This document shows, piece after piece, positions 9,268 through 18,202 of a DNA stretch of 64,000 bases (positions are counted from its first letter, which is position 1; the number at the start of each line of letters is the position of its first letter). The notes beneath the pieces were generated by a model that was not told the DNA's origin, did no database searches, and worked only from the letters and a program-made list of their open reading frames with translations. This stretch comes from Paenibacillus sp. LHD-38. GTDB taxonomy: Bacteria > Bacillota > Bacilli > Paenibacillales > Paenibacillaceae. A program made the translations under genes and the position numbers. The DNA lies in the NCBI RefSeq assembly GCF_031157315.1, contig NZ_JAVIFU010000014.1, positions 62,001 through 126,000 of the forward strand. Reading direction: 5' to 3'.

Positions 9268-10047
9268 ATGAATAAGTTTATCTATAAAAAATCCGCAGGT
9301 ATTACTGCGTTGTCTGCAAGTATGACTGATTTTACGTATAAAAAGCACTCACACCAGGAGTACGCGATAGGTGTAACATTGCGTGGTATTCAACAGTATG
9401 ATTTGGATGGCAGTTTACAATTATCCTATCCAAACGGCGTTATGCTTTTTAATCCAGAGCAGGCACATGACGGAATGGCGCATGATGAAACAGGCCTTGA
9501 CTATATTATGCTATATATTGAGCCGCAACTGCTTTTAGAGGTTATTGAGAAAAAGGATATTGTACGTTTTTCAACCCCTATTGTGTATGATTATGGGCTT
9601 GAACAAAAAATCATAAATCTTTCTCATGCAATATTAAGTGAAAAAGATGAGGCTTTGTGCAGCGAATTACTCTTATCCCTAACGGATAGCCTTATTCAAA
9701 CTAATCTTTCCACTGACGATAAGAAAGATAACGCTCTAATTGGAAAAGCAAAGGATATACTTAATTCCAACTTAGAAAAAGCACTTAAACTTGACGAGAT
9801 TAGTAAAGAGCTTGGTTTATCGAAATTCCAGTTTATCCGATTATTCAAGACTCATATTGGAAATTCACCATACCAATACTTTCTTAACTGCAAGATAGAA
9901 CGTGCAAAGCAGTTAATCGAAAAGAATGGGGATATTTATTCAGCAGTAGCTGAATGTGGTTTTGTTGATTTAACCCATCTAAATAAACATTTTAAAAGCG
10001 TATATGGAACAACAGCTTTTGAATATATATCACATATGAGCGTATGA
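9268..10047 (+). CDS. AraC family transcriptional regulator
   Basis: About 259 residues. The N-terminal half is an AraC-type cupin ligand domain (YKKHSHQEYAIGVTLRG, then a FNPEQAHDG turn). The C-terminal 100 residues hold two helix-turn-helix motifs (LDEISKELGLSKFQFIRLFK and YSAVAECGFVDLTHLNKHFK), ending in a typical FEYISHM tail. The start at 9268 is chosen because AAGAGGTG (9254-9261) lies 6 bases upstream; a GTG at 9259 would be inside that site. It probably controls the LysE-type exporter just before it. The ligand is unknown. Confidence 0.88.
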   Translation: MNKFIYKKSAGITALSASMTDFTYKKHSHQEYAIGVTLRGIQQYDLDGSLQLSYPNGVMLFNPEQAHDGMAHDETGLDYIMLYIEPQLLLEVIEKKDIVRFSTPIVYDYGLEQKIINLSHAILSEKDEALCSELLLSLTDSLIQTNLSTDDKKDNALIGKAKDILNSNLEKALKLDEISKELGLSKFQFIRLFKTHIGNSPYQYFLNCKIERAKQLIEKNGDIYSAVAECGFVDLTHLNKHFKSVYGTTAFEYISHMSV

Positions 10048-10062
10048 AGCTACTGAATAGCT

Positions 10063-10102
10063 GAAGAGAGGCCGCCGATTATATCGGCGGCCTCTTCTTG
10101 TT
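10063..10102 (+). terminator. Long bidirectional terminator
   Basis: A hairpin of about 16 bp, GAAGAGAGGCCGCCGAT against ATCGGCGGCCTCTTC with one bulge and a short ATAT-rich loop, lies between the convergent AraC (+) and MFS (-) genes. It can serve both. Confidence 0.8.
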
Positions 10103-10145
10103 GTTGGTAAGCGATGATTTCTCTCTTATAATTTGGAGCCTTTCG

Positions 10146-11606
10146 CTAGCGATTCAATGCTCCAGCTCTTTGCTTGTTGAAGGAGACGAAAACGGCAAAT
10201 AGCAGCAGGATGACTCCTGTAAACGTAAACCCTTCAATAATGGTGAACGGCAGCCAGCCTAACACGGAAGAGCCGGCAACAACACCAAGAGAGAAGAAGG
10301 CATAGAAGTAACCATAAGCTTTCCCGCGCAGCTCTGCTGGCGTGGCGTTAATGAGCATCGTATTAATAGATGGAAACAAGAAGGCAAAGCCTACTCCATA
10401 AAGACCTAACACGGAGTATAGTGCGAATGTCGTCGTTGATTGGCTAATAAGCAGCTGACTGAGTCCCATTAAGCCGATTCCTATGGCCATCGTTTTTGAT
10501 GAGGCAACACGATCGAAGATACGATTCGTAGGAAGCGCAAATATTAGGACGGCAATGATCCCAAAAGTGCTCATTAAGGTGCCGCTTAATTTCGAATCAT
10601 AGCCAAGCGTTTGAATATGCAAGGGTAACAAATAAGCGATCACGCCTTGTGAGAACATTAAGAAAAAGGCGCCGCCGTAAGCCTTTATAACGCCTGCATT
10701 GAAAATCGAGCCCGATGACGGAACGATAGTTTCGTTTTTCTCTTTCTTCGATATTTTGTACTTGCTGAGAAAAATGGCGGACAGGATGGCAAGTGTAAAA
10801 CCCATAATAGATACCCACGTAAAAACAAAAGGCACGGAGGATTTACTCGCCATAATGCCGCTGAAAGCAGGGCCGATAATTGCAGCTAGTCCAACAAATG
10901 TACCGGTGAAGGCGACTTTTTTCCCCTGCTGATCATTTATCGTCGTATTCGCAGAGAATGTAAACGCAGCTGGGACAATTAATCCGGCGACAAAACCATG
11001 TATGATCCGAACAATGATCAAATATGATGGTTGATCGACAAAATGATAAAGCAGCAGAGCGCTGCTTGATAACAGCAATCCGACCATTAGTATTTTGAAA
11101 GGCCCGACCTTATCGGTCATCATACCGGATAAAATATTGCCAAGCGTATTGGCTAACGAATATAGCCCGATGACAAAACCTACAATAAACGAGCTGGCAC
11201 CGACGGAAGTCGCAAATGTGCTCATGACCGGCAGCTGTGAGAATAAATCAAAAAAAGAAAAAAACACGATGCTGTAAACGAGCAGGGCATAGTTAAAAGG
11301 CTTCACACTGTATTTGACCTGCGCCTTCTTCAACTGCCAGTCCAATAAAAAGTTCCCTAATGGTACAAACGCTGCGATTAATGAGGCGGCAGCCCAAAGA
11401 GGGCTCCATTTCACTCGAATTGCCGTATAAAGGATAGATAATGTATATAAACTGAAAATCCCGCCGTGAATACTGCCTACAATCGTGACTGCTACGTCTA
11501 TCCCCCAAATATATTTCAAGGGCATAGCGATGCTGAGTAATACCAGTAATGAAATACCATCAAAAAGGCCTGCTATACGTAAAATGTAGATTGGATGTGA
11601 TCGCAC
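10146..11606 (-). CDS. MFS transporter with N-terminal DUF3817-like membrane domain
   Basis: 486 residues. Residues 1 to about 95 (ILRIAGLFDGISLLVLL, then a GSIHGG turn and a third hydrophobic helix) match the small DUF3817 membrane family. Residues about 100-480 form a 12-TM major facilitator with the loop 2-3 motif SGMMTDKVGPFK and an RGKAYGYFYAF stretch in the second half. The GTG start follows AGGAG by 9 bases. The MFS half resembles drug or sugar-phosphate efflux carriers of the Bacillus YfkF/YttB type, with unknown substrate. The fusion seems genuine because one uninterrupted frame covers both parts. It is divergent from the ytfQ-like operon and convergent with the AraC gene. Confidence 0.82.
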   Translation of the reverse strand: MRSHPIYILRIAGLFDGISLLVLLSIAMPLKYIWGIDVAVTIVGSIHGGIFSLYTLSILYTAIRVKWSPLWAAASLIAAFVPLGNFLLDWQLKKAQVKYSVKPFNYALLVYSIVFFSFFDLFSQLPVMSTFATSVGASSFIVGFVIGLYSLANTLGNILSGMMTDKVGPFKILMVGLLLSSSALLLYHFVDQPSYLIIVRIIHGFVAGLIVPAAFTFSANTTINDQQGKKVAFTGTFVGLAAIIGPAFSGIMASKSSVPFVFTWVSIMGFTLAILSAIFLSKYKISKKEKNETIVPSSGSIFNAGVIKAYGGAFFLMFSQGVIAYLLPLHIQTLGYDSKLSGTLMSTFGIIAVLIFALPTNRIFDRVASSKTMAIGIGLMGLSQLLISQSTTTFALYSVLGLYGVGFAFLFPSINTMLINATPAELRGKAYGYFYAFFSLGVVAGSSVLGWLPFTIIEGFTFTGVILLLFAVFVSFNKQRAGALNR

Positions 11607-11728
11607 TTAGGCTGCTCCTAATTTAAATTTTTAACGGATGACTCTATTCTAACATTTTATTAGGCAAGTAAAATAGGAGGGTTAAGGCAAGTGTATGAAT
11701 AAAAAAATTACTTAACGCCAATGAAATA

Positions 11729-11777
11729 GGGCTGGCAAAGACGCCATTTTACCGCGTCTTAGCCAGCTCTTTTTTTA
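11729..11777 (+). terminator. Terminator-like hairpin in a leader region
   Basis: GGGCTGGCAAAGACGC (11729-11744) pairs with GCGTCTTAGCCAGCTC (11754-11769), followed by eight T residues. It lies between two divergent genes, 183 bases before the binding-protein gene at 11952. It has no upstream gene on this strand to end, so it is either a leftover of a lost gene or a leader attenuator for the transporter operon. Confidence 0.6.
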
Positions 11778-11900
11778 TTTTCCGCCATCGAAATCTAAAA
11801 ACACAAGTTTGGAATAAAAAAGTACACAGTTTTAACCGCTTGCTAAAAAAAACAAAAAAATTTAAAGGGAAACCGAAAGGGCCTCCGTATATCGACTTCA

Positions 11901-11914
11901 TGAAAGCGATTTAT
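11901..11914 (+). promoter_or_regulatory. cre-like site before the furanose importer
   Basis: TGAAAGCGATTTAT matches the CcpA consensus TGWAARCGYTWNCW at 12 of 14 positions and lies 38 bases before the binding-protein start. Catabolite repression would fit a sugar importer. No experiment supports it here. Confidence 0.4.
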
Positions 11915-11951
11915 AATTGCCATACACCAGAGATGGTGATAACGAAAGGGG

Positions 11952-13013
11952 ATGAAAGAAGAAATGAAAAGGTACAGAAAACTAGGAGCGACTGTCGCTC
12001 TATCACTCATGATGATTTTTAGCGCTGCTTGCGGGAGTAATGCAAATAACGGTAATACGGGTGGGGAGAACGCGGGTACGAATGCAGAGGCTGGAGCTGC
12101 TGCTAACGATAATGCCGTAAAAGCAAGCGGGGACAAAAAAATCACACTTGGTTTCTCGCAAGTAGGTGCTGAAAGCGGTTGGCGCTCAGCAAACACCAAA
12201 TCGATTCAAGAGTCTGCAGGTGAAGTGGGTTACGATCTAAAATTCTCCGATGCGCAGCAAAAACAGGAAAACCAAATTAAAGCCATTCGTTCATTTATCC
12301 AGCAAAAAGTTGATGTAATCGGCTTCTCCCCCGTTGTTGAATCGGGCTGGGACACGGTTCTTAAAGAAGCAAAAGACGCGGGCATCCCGGTCGTCCTGAC
12401 CGATCGCGCCGTTGATTCGCAGGATAAATCGCTTTATGTTACCTTTATTGGCTCTGATTTCGTGGAAGAAGGCCGTAAAGCAGGTCAATGGTTGGTTGAT
12501 CAATACAAGGATGCACAAGAACCGGTCAATATCGTAGAACTTCAAGGTACGACAGGATCGGCGCCTGCGAATGACCGCAAAGCGGGGTTCGAGGAATTGA
12601 TTAAGACAAATCCTAATCTAAAGGTTATCGCTTCGCAAACGGGTGATTTCACTCGTGCGAAAGGCAAGGAAGTTATGCAAGCCTTCTTGAAAGCCCATAA
12701 AGATATCGATGTTCTTTATGCGCACAACGATGACATGGCGCTTGGAGCCATTCAGGCAATCGAAGCTGCCGGTCTTAAGCCAGGCGTAGATATTAAGATT
12801 ATTTCTGTAGATGCGGTTAAGGACGGCATGCAGGCAGCAAGCGAAGGGAAAATCAATTTTATCGTTGAGTGTAATCCTCTGCTAGGGCCTCAATTGATGG
12901 AAGCCGTTCAAAATATTATGGACGGTAAGGAGATTCCGGCCCGTATTGTGACGGAAGAGTCAACCTTTACGTCCGAGCAAGCGAAAGAGGCTTTGCCGAC
13001 ACGGGCTTATTAA
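11952..13013 (+). CDS. ytfQ: Furanose ABC transporter substrate-binding lipoprotein (YtfQ-like)
   Basis: A secreted lipoprotein of about 353 residues with a positively charged start, a hydrophobic stretch and lipobox FSAAC (Cys27), then a low-complexity N/G/A linker to residue 58. The mature part is a type-I periplasmic binding protein (ITLGFSQVGAESGWR, then a DVIGFSPVVESGWD turn, YAHNDDMALGAIQAIEAAG and VECNPLLGPQL). These segments are characteristic of YtfQ, the galactofuranose-binding protein of E. coli. The start is either ATG 11952 or ATG 11964; GAAAGGGG ends one base before the first, so the second may be used. It heads an operon with ATPase, two permeases and a second binding protein. 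With arabinofuranosidases encoded nearby, an arabinofuranose-type ligand is possible. Confidence 0.88.
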   Translation: MKEEMKRYRKLGATVALSLMMIFSAACGSNANNGNTGGENAGTNAEAGAAANDNAVKASGDKKITLGFSQVGAESGWRSANTKSIQESAGEVGYDLKFSDAQQKQENQIKAIRSFIQQKVDVIGFSPVVESGWDTVLKEAKDAGIPVVLTDRAVDSQDKSLYVTFIGSDFVEEGRKAGQWLVDQYKDAQEPVNIVELQGTTGSAPANDRKAGFEELIKTNPNLKVIASQTGDFTRAKGKEVMQAFLKAHKDIDVLYAHNDDMALGAIQAIEAAGLKPGVDIKIISVDAVKDGMQAASEGKINFIVECNPLLGPQLMEAVQNIMDGKEIPARIVTEESTFTSEQAKEALPTRAY

Positions 13014-13036
13014 TTCAAACTTATTTTAAATCAAGC

Positions 13037-13085
13037 GAGAAAGTCACTCGATCCAGCCGAATGCTGCCTCCAGAGTGGCTTTCTC
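13037..13085 (+). promoter_or_regulatory. Intra-operon hairpin between binding protein and ATPase
   Basis: GAGAAAGTCACTC (13037-13049) pairs with GAGTGGCTTTCTC (13073-13085), 13 positions with one G-U pair, and lacks a T tract. It sits right after the binding-protein gene, where such hairpins protect the upstream mRNA so that binding protein is made in excess over membrane parts. Confidence 0.6.
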
Positions 13086-13107
13086 ATTTGAAAAGGAGAG
13101 ATATCCA

Positions 13108-14619
13108 TTGAGTGAGCTTCAACCTGTTCTGCAAATGACGGGCATTCATAAAGGGTTTCCTGGCGTTCGAGCATTATCAAACGTGAATTTCCGTTTATTC
13201 CCGGGCGAGGTTCACGCTTTGATGGGGGAGAACGGAGCAGGTAAATCAACGCTGATTAAGGTATTGACGGGCGTTTATTCCATCGATAAAGGCATGGTTC
13301 TCTTGAACAATAAGCAAATATCGGTTCAAAACCCGCATGAATCACAAGAGGCCGGAATCAGCACCGTATACCAGGAAGTTAATTTATGCACGAATCTTAC
13401 GGTGGCGGAAAATATCTTTATTGGAAGGGAGCCAAGAAGATTCGGCCGTATTCTTTGGAAGGAAATGAACCGAAGGGCAGAAGAGCTTCTGCGCGATCGT
13501 CTTCATTTGCAAATTGATGTGACACAGCCTCTTCATGCCTATTCAGTAGCAATTCAGCAGTTAATAGCCATTGCGCGGGCTCTCAACATATCGGCTAAGG
13601 TGCTCATTCTCGACGAGCCAACCTCAAGCTTGGACAGCAATGAAGTAAAGCAATTGTTCACCATCATGAGAAAGCTGAAAAGCGAAGGTCTAGCCATCCT
13701 TTTCGTCACGCACTTTCTAGATCAGGTATACGAAATTTCAGATCGGATAACGATCCTTCGTAACGGCGAATTTATTGGAGAGTATCCGGCAAATAAACTG
13801 CCTCGAATCGAACTCGTGTCAAAGATGATTGGCAAAGAACTTCATTTGCTCGAGGACCTTCCAAAATTATCTAATGAGGTAGAGTCCCATAGGAATGAAT
13901 TAGTAGTAGAAGCATCTGGGGCAGGGAGAAAGGGAGCGATAGAGCCCTTTGATTTGAAGCTCCATAAAGGTGAAGTAGTTGGACTCGCGGGTTTGCTAGG
14001 GTCAGGGCGTACGGAAGCCGCACGTTTATTTTTCGGAGCTGACAGACCCGACGTGGGATCAGTCGTTGTCTCGGGGACGAAGCAAGCGGTTCATTCCCCT
14101 AGGAAAGCAATCGAACAAGGGATAGCATTTTGTTCGGAAAACCGCAAGACCGAGGGCATAATCGATGATTTAACGATTAGAGAGAACATTATTTTGGCTC
14201 TCCAAGCGACTCGCGGCTGGCATAAGCCAATTTCCCGCAAGCGTCAGGATGAAATCGCCAACGAATATATTAAACTTTTGAATATTAATCCTCCTAATCC
14301 GGAGCATCTCATTAAAAACCTAAGCGGTGGCAATCAACAAAAGGTGCTGCTGGCAAGATGGCTGCTGACGGATCCTAAACTGCTGATATTGGACGAACCG
14401 ACAAGGGGCATCGACGTAGGCGCTAAGGCGGAAATTCAGAAGCTTGTGCTATCGCTCGCAAAGAAGGGAATGTCGGTTCTCTTTATTTCCTCTGAACTGG
14501 AGGAAGTGCTGCGGGTTAGCAATCGCATAGCCGTACTGCGGGACAGACGCAAGGTAAAGGAAATCACAGACGAAAAATTCAGTCAGCAAGAAATTATGCA
14601 GACCATCGCAGGAGGATAA
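13108..14619 (+). CDS. ytfR: Furanose ABC transporter ATPase (tandem domains, YtfR-like)
   Basis: A 503-residue protein with two ABC cassettes, as in RbsA/MglA/YtfR. The first has Walker A GENGAGKST and Walker B LILDEPT. The second has the degenerate Walker A GLLGSGRTEA normal for this class, the signature LSGGNQQK and Walker B LLILDEPTRGIDVG. It energises uptake at the inner face of the membrane. The TTG at 13108 is chosen because AAGGAG (13093-13098) lies 9 bases upstream; the frame is open up to a GTG at 13075, but that codon lies in the right arm of a hairpin and has no ribosome site. The next gene begins 2 bases after its stop. Confidence 0.92.
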   Translation: MSELQPVLQMTGIHKGFPGVRALSNVNFRLFPGEVHALMGENGAGKSTLIKVLTGVYSIDKGMVLLNNKQISVQNPHESQEAGISTVYQEVNLCTNLTVAENIFIGREPRRFGRILWKEMNRRAEELLRDRLHLQIDVTQPLHAYSVAIQQLIAIARALNISAKVLILDEPTSSLDSNEVKQLFTIMRKLKSEGLAILFVTHFLDQVYEISDRITILRNGEFIGEYPANKLPRIELVSKMIGKELHLLEDLPKLSNEVESHRNELVVEASGAGRKGAIEPFDLKLHKGEVVGLAGLLGSGRTEAARLFFGADRPDVGSVVVSGTKQAVHSPRKAIEQGIAFCSENRKTEGIIDDLTIRENIILALQATRGWHKPISRKRQDEIANEYIKLLNINPPNPEHLIKNLSGGNQQKVLLARWLLTDPKLLILDEPTRGIDVGAKAEIQKLVLSLAKKGMSVLFISSELEEVLRVSNRIAVLRDRRKVKEITDEKFSQQEIMQTIAGG

Positions 14620-14621
14620 AC

Positions 14622-15665
14622 ATGATGAAACGGATGTTCAAACACCATCTATTTTGGCCTTTGAGTGTTTTAGGCGGATTGCTTTTATTTAATTTATTTT
14701 ATTCTCCGGACTTTTTCTCCATTGTCATGAGAGACGGACATTTGTACGGCAGTTTGATCGATATTTTAAATTTCGGAGCTCCTTTGATGCTCGTTTCCAT
14801 TGGAATGACCATTGTCATTGCAACGAAAGGCATAGACTTGTCCGTTGGCTCCATTGTGGCCATCGCCGGAGCAGTTACCTGTATGACAATAAGCAAGGGG
14901 GCTGATCAAAATGCGCTTTCGCTTGTGTTAACAGGAATTGGAATGTCTCTCGTCCTCTCTTTAGTATTAGGGGTTTGGAATGGCATTCTCGTTGCGGGAG
15001 CTGGCATACAGCCTATTATTGCTACTCTTATCCTTATGGTTGCCGGCCGGGGTATCGCACAGTTGATTACAAGCGGCCAAATTATTACGGTTTCCAGTCC
15101 GACTTATGCGTATATAGGGACAGGTGCGTTAGCTTCTCTTCCGTTTTCTATATTTGTAGTCCTATTTATATTCGTCATAGCTGCTTTGTTAACAAGAAAA
15201 ACGGCGTTAGGTATATTTATTGAGTCAGTCGGCTCTAATCCGAATGCAAGTCGTTTAGCCGGTATCCGTTCCAATTTCGTTATCATTTCTGTTTATGTGT
15301 TTTGTGGTTTATGCGCGGGTATTGCGGGTTTGCTGCTCAGCTCAAACGTTTCTAGCGCCGACGGCAACAATGCAGGTCTCTGGTATGAGCTGGATGCGAT
15401 CCTAGCCGTCGTTATCGGAGGAACCTCACTGAATGGTGGACGTTTTTACCTGACAGGCACAATCATCGGCGCGTTGATTATCCAGACGCTGACGACAACG
15501 ATATACATGATCGGGGTACCGCCAGAAATTACACTCGTCGTTAAAGCCTTTGTTGTACTTGCCGTTTGCTTGATTCAATCGGAAACATTCCGGCAGTCGA
15601 TCGTCAAGAGATGGAAAACAAGGCATTACCCTGCAGAAAAGGAGATCGTACGCCATGCTTCTTAA
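14622..15665 (+). CDS. ytfT: Furanose ABC transporter permease (YtfT-like)
   Basis: A 347-residue membrane protein of the ribose/branched-chain permease family with 8-10 TM helices. Recognisable segments are TIVIATKGIDLSVGSIVAI, the core of the family, and the cytoplasmic ATPase contact region around ESVGSNPNASRLAGIR. It forms the channel together with the next gene product. AGGAGG lies inside the end of the ATPase gene, 6-7 bases before the double ATG. The last 11 bases overlap the next coding region, which indicates translational coupling. Confidence 0.9.
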   Translation: MMKRMFKHHLFWPLSVLGGLLLFNLFYSPDFFSIVMRDGHLYGSLIDILNFGAPLMLVSIGMTIVIATKGIDLSVGSIVAIAGAVTCMTISKGADQNALSLVLTGIGMSLVLSLVLGVWNGILVAGAGIQPIIATLILMVAGRGIAQLITSGQIITVSSPTYAYIGTGALASLPFSIFVVLFIFVIAALLTRKTALGIFIESVGSNPNASRLAGIRSNFVIISVYVFCGLCAGIAGLLLSSNVSSADGNNAGLWYELDAILAVVIGGTSLNGGRFYLTGTIIGALIIQTLTTTIYMIGVPPEITLVVKAFVVLAVCLIQSETFRQSIVKRWKTRHYPAEKEIVRHAS

Positions 15666-16623
15666 CCGTAGATACATCCCGATTTTAGTTACATTTGGTT
15701 TATTCATTATTATGTTTGCGGCAGGTTCCTTTAGATATACGGGCTTTTTTTCTCTTCAGGTGCTGCTAAATCTTCTCATTGATAACTCATTTCTTCTTAT
15801 TGTTGCAGTAGGGATGTCATTCGTTATTTTATCCGGGGGCATTGATTTGTCTGTCGGTTCGGTCATCGCTTTAACGACCATGATTTCCGCTAGTCTGATC
15901 CAGCAGCAGGGATGGCCGCCTGCAGTGGTTATTCCACTAGTCTTAATTATCGGATCCGTATTCGGTTACGCGATGGGCGCCATTATTCATTATTTCAAAA
16001 TCCAGCCTTTTATTGTAACCTTGGCTGGAATGTTTTTAGCGAGAGGTCTTTGTTACATGATAAGCGTTAACACCATTACGATTGATAATCCTTTTTACAC
16101 TTCAGTCGCGCAAACCAAAATCCCATTGCCCGGCGGCAGTTTTGTATCGATTAGCGTAATCATAGCTATAGTCGTCGTGATAGCTGCTATCTACGTCGCA
16201 CATTACACTCGCTTCGGACGCAATGTGTATGCAGTCGGCGGCAGTGAGCAATCTTCCTTGCTCATGGGATTGCCCGTAGCCAAAACAAAAATAATGGTTT
16301 ATACGTTAAGCGGATTCTGTTCCGCCCTTGCCGGAGTTGTCTTCACGTTCTACATGCTGTCGGGTTACGGGCTGCACGCAGTAGGACTCGAGCTCGACAC
16401 GATCGCTGCGGTTGTAATCGGGGGAACACTGCTTTCTGGAGGTGTCGGTTATATTGCAGGAACCTTCTTTGGCGTATTGATTCAGGGGGTTATCCAAACT
16501 ATAATTAGCTTCGAAGGAACTTTGAGCTCTTGGTGGACGAAGATCGTTATTGGTCTGCTGCTTTGCGTTTTCATTCTTCTACAGAAGGTTCTCAGCGCAA
16601 GACGCTCCACGATAAAGGCTTAA
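15655..16623 (+). CDS. yjfF: Furanose ABC transporter permease (YjfF-like)
   Basis: The second permease of the pair, 322 residues, with the paralogous core FVILSGGIDLSVGSVIALTT and the ATPase-contact loop AVGGSEQSSLLMGLPVAKTK. Its hydrophobic profile is the same as the previous gene's. The usual E. coli order ytfQ-ytfR-ytfT-yjfF is preserved. It starts inside the end of the previous gene (11-base overlap). A second binding-protein gene follows 35 bases after its stop, which is not part of the E. coli arrangement. Confidence 0.9.
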   Translation: MLLNRRYIPILVTFGLFIIMFAAGSFRYTGFFSLQVLLNLLIDNSFLLIVAVGMSFVILSGGIDLSVGSVIALTTMISASLIQQQGWPPAVVIPLVLIIGSVFGYAMGAIIHYFKIQPFIVTLAGMFLARGLCYMISVNTITIDNPFYTSVAQTKIPLPGGSFVSISVIIAIVVVIAAIYVAHYTRFGRNVYAVGGSEQSSLLMGLPVAKTKIMVYTLSGFCSALAGVVFTFYMLSGYGLHAVGLELDTIAAVVIGGTLLSGGVGYIAGTFFGVLIQGVIQTIISFEGTLSSWWTKIVIGLLLCVFILLQKVLSARRSTIKA

Positions 16624-16658
16624 TCGTTAATATGATCTTCCATGATCGAGGGGGACTT

Positions 16659-17702
16659 ATGCGTAGTATTTTAAAATGGATATGTATTCCCTTGCTTGTT
16701 TTTTTCCTCAGCGGTTGTTGGTGGGGAGCACAATCGGAACGAATGGTATCGAAGGATGATGCGATTACGGAAACGGACCTGTGGACGCCTCCGATTACGC
16801 CCACTGATGGTTTAGGGGAGAGAATCAAGCTAGGCTTTTCTCAGCTCGGAAGCGAAAGTGATTGGAGAAGGGCAAATACCGCTTCAATCACCGAAGCGGC
16901 CGAAGAAGCAGGAATCACACTAATTATGGAAAACGCAGAGCAGTCTCAGGAAAAACAGTTCGAGGCCATTCGAGCCTTTATTAAGCAAAAAGTGGATGTC
17001 ATTGCAGTTGCCCCGGTTGTGCAATCCGGTTGGGAAGCTATTTTGGAAGAGGTTAAGGAGGCTGGAATTCCGGTCGTCGTATTGGATCGATCCGTTAACG
17101 TAGAGGATACATCCCTTTATGTTACATTTATCGGGCCGGATTTTTACGAGGAAGGAATTAAGGCGGCCAAGTATGCTATTGATAAAATGCGCAATCATCC
17201 GGGACCTATCCGCATTGCAGAGCTGGAAGGCACAATAGGATCTACACCCTCTATCGACCGTGGGAGAGGTTTTAGGGATGCCATTGCAATTAGAGAAGAT
17301 ATGGATATCATCTGGAGCCGTCCGGCGGAGTTTACCGTAAAGGAAGGAACCAGAGTGATGAGGGAGTTTCTGAAGGAAGCGGGAAGCGAACGTCCCGAGC
17401 TCCTATTTTCACATAATGACGACATGGCGATTGGCGCAATCGAGGCGATTGAACAATCAGGACTTATTCCTGGCGAGGATATTATTATCATATCGGTAGA
17501 TGGCACACGGCAAGCATTCGAAATGATGGTAGAAGGAAAAATCAATGCGGTTGTGGAGTGTAACCCGCTGTTAGGTCCCCTGCTCATGCAGGCTACTAAG
17601 GAAATCATGGCGGGAAGAACCCTTCCGAAAAGGATGATCCCGCCCGAAGATATCTACACCCAGGAGAATGCTGCGACAGAAGTGAAGAATAGGAAATATT
17701 AG
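16659..17702 (+). CDS. Second YtfQ-like substrate-binding lipoprotein
   Basis: 347 residues with a lipoprotein signal ending in FLSGC (Cys19 or so) and a short linker. From IKLGFSQLGSESDWRRAN onward it aligns along its length with the first binding protein of this operon (shared KQKVDVIA/G, SLYVTFIG, HNDDMA and VECNPLLGP segments), so the two are paralogues from a duplication. Start at ATG 16659, with GAGGGGG 5 bases upstream. It may widen the ligand range of the same permease or act as a sensor partner. The residues around the ligand pocket differ in places (for example VDGTRQAFEMM instead of VDAVKDGMQAA), which is compatible with a different sugar. Confidence 0.88.
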   Translation: MRSILKWICIPLLVFFLSGCWWGAQSERMVSKDDAITETDLWTPPITPTDGLGERIKLGFSQLGSESDWRRANTASITEAAEEAGITLIMENAEQSQEKQFEAIRAFIKQKVDVIAVAPVVQSGWEAILEEVKEAGIPVVVLDRSVNVEDTSLYVTFIGPDFYEEGIKAAKYAIDKMRNHPGPIRIAELEGTIGSTPSIDRGRGFRDAIAIREDMDIIWSRPAEFTVKEGTRVMREFLKEAGSERPELLFSHNDDMAIGAIEAIEQSGLIPGEDIIIISVDGTRQAFEMMVEGKINAVVECNPLLGPLLMQATKEIMAGRTLPKRMIPPEDIYTQENAATEVKNRKY

Positions 17703-17721
17703 ACTTTTATGAATACAAGTG

Positions 17722-17754
17722 AAACCGCTGATTTGAAATTCAGTGGTTTTTTGT
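17722..17754 (+). terminator. Intrinsic terminator after the furanose importer operon
   Basis: AAACCGCTGA (17722-17731) pairs with TCAGTGGTTT (17740-17749), followed by TTTTGTTGTTTTT. Confidence 0.8.
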
Positions 17755-17902
17755 TGTTTTTGCCTAGGAGAGTCTATTCGGTGATACAGATTGGATGGGT
17801 GTAAATACTCCACTTTTGGATGGTTTGTTTTAACGCTTTTTCTTTTATCATAGTGGATACATTGTAATGGATAGCATGATAGATGAGAGAGGAGTATCCG
17901 TA

Positions 17903-18202
17903 ATGGCCAAGGCGCTGGAGGGAAAACGAATTGTTATCACCGGTTCCCGTAAACTAAGCGAACTCAGTGAAATTATTGATAGACAAGGGGGGGATCCCCT
18001 TGTTCGATCCCAACAAGGTACGCTGCTGCCCGCAGAAGAGGAAGTTGAGCGTGATCTGAACCATCTGGTTGAAAGCGGGACAGATTGGATCATTTTCACA
18101 ACGGGAACCGGGCTGGTCATCGTGCCTGAAAGTGAACGAATGGGCGCCATGATTATCGAGCTTTCGCATTACTACAAGAATCAAACGAGCTTAACGAGAT
18201 GA
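17903..18202 (+). pseudogene. HemD-like (uroporphyrinogen-III synthase) N-terminal fragment
   Basis: 99 residues from ATG 17903 (AGAGGAG 8 bases upstream). LEGKRIVITGSRK, then a GGDPLVRSQQGTL segment and DWIIFTTGTG, resemble the first domain of the uroporphyrinogen-III synthase-like proteins common in Paenibacillus, which are normally about 250 residues. The second domain and the return strand are missing, and the tail after FTTGTG does not look like the family. It is therefore probably a truncated, inactive copy. Its stop overlaps the start of the next gene by 4 bases, so it may still act in translational coupling. The family assignment is by pattern only. Confidence 0.5.
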
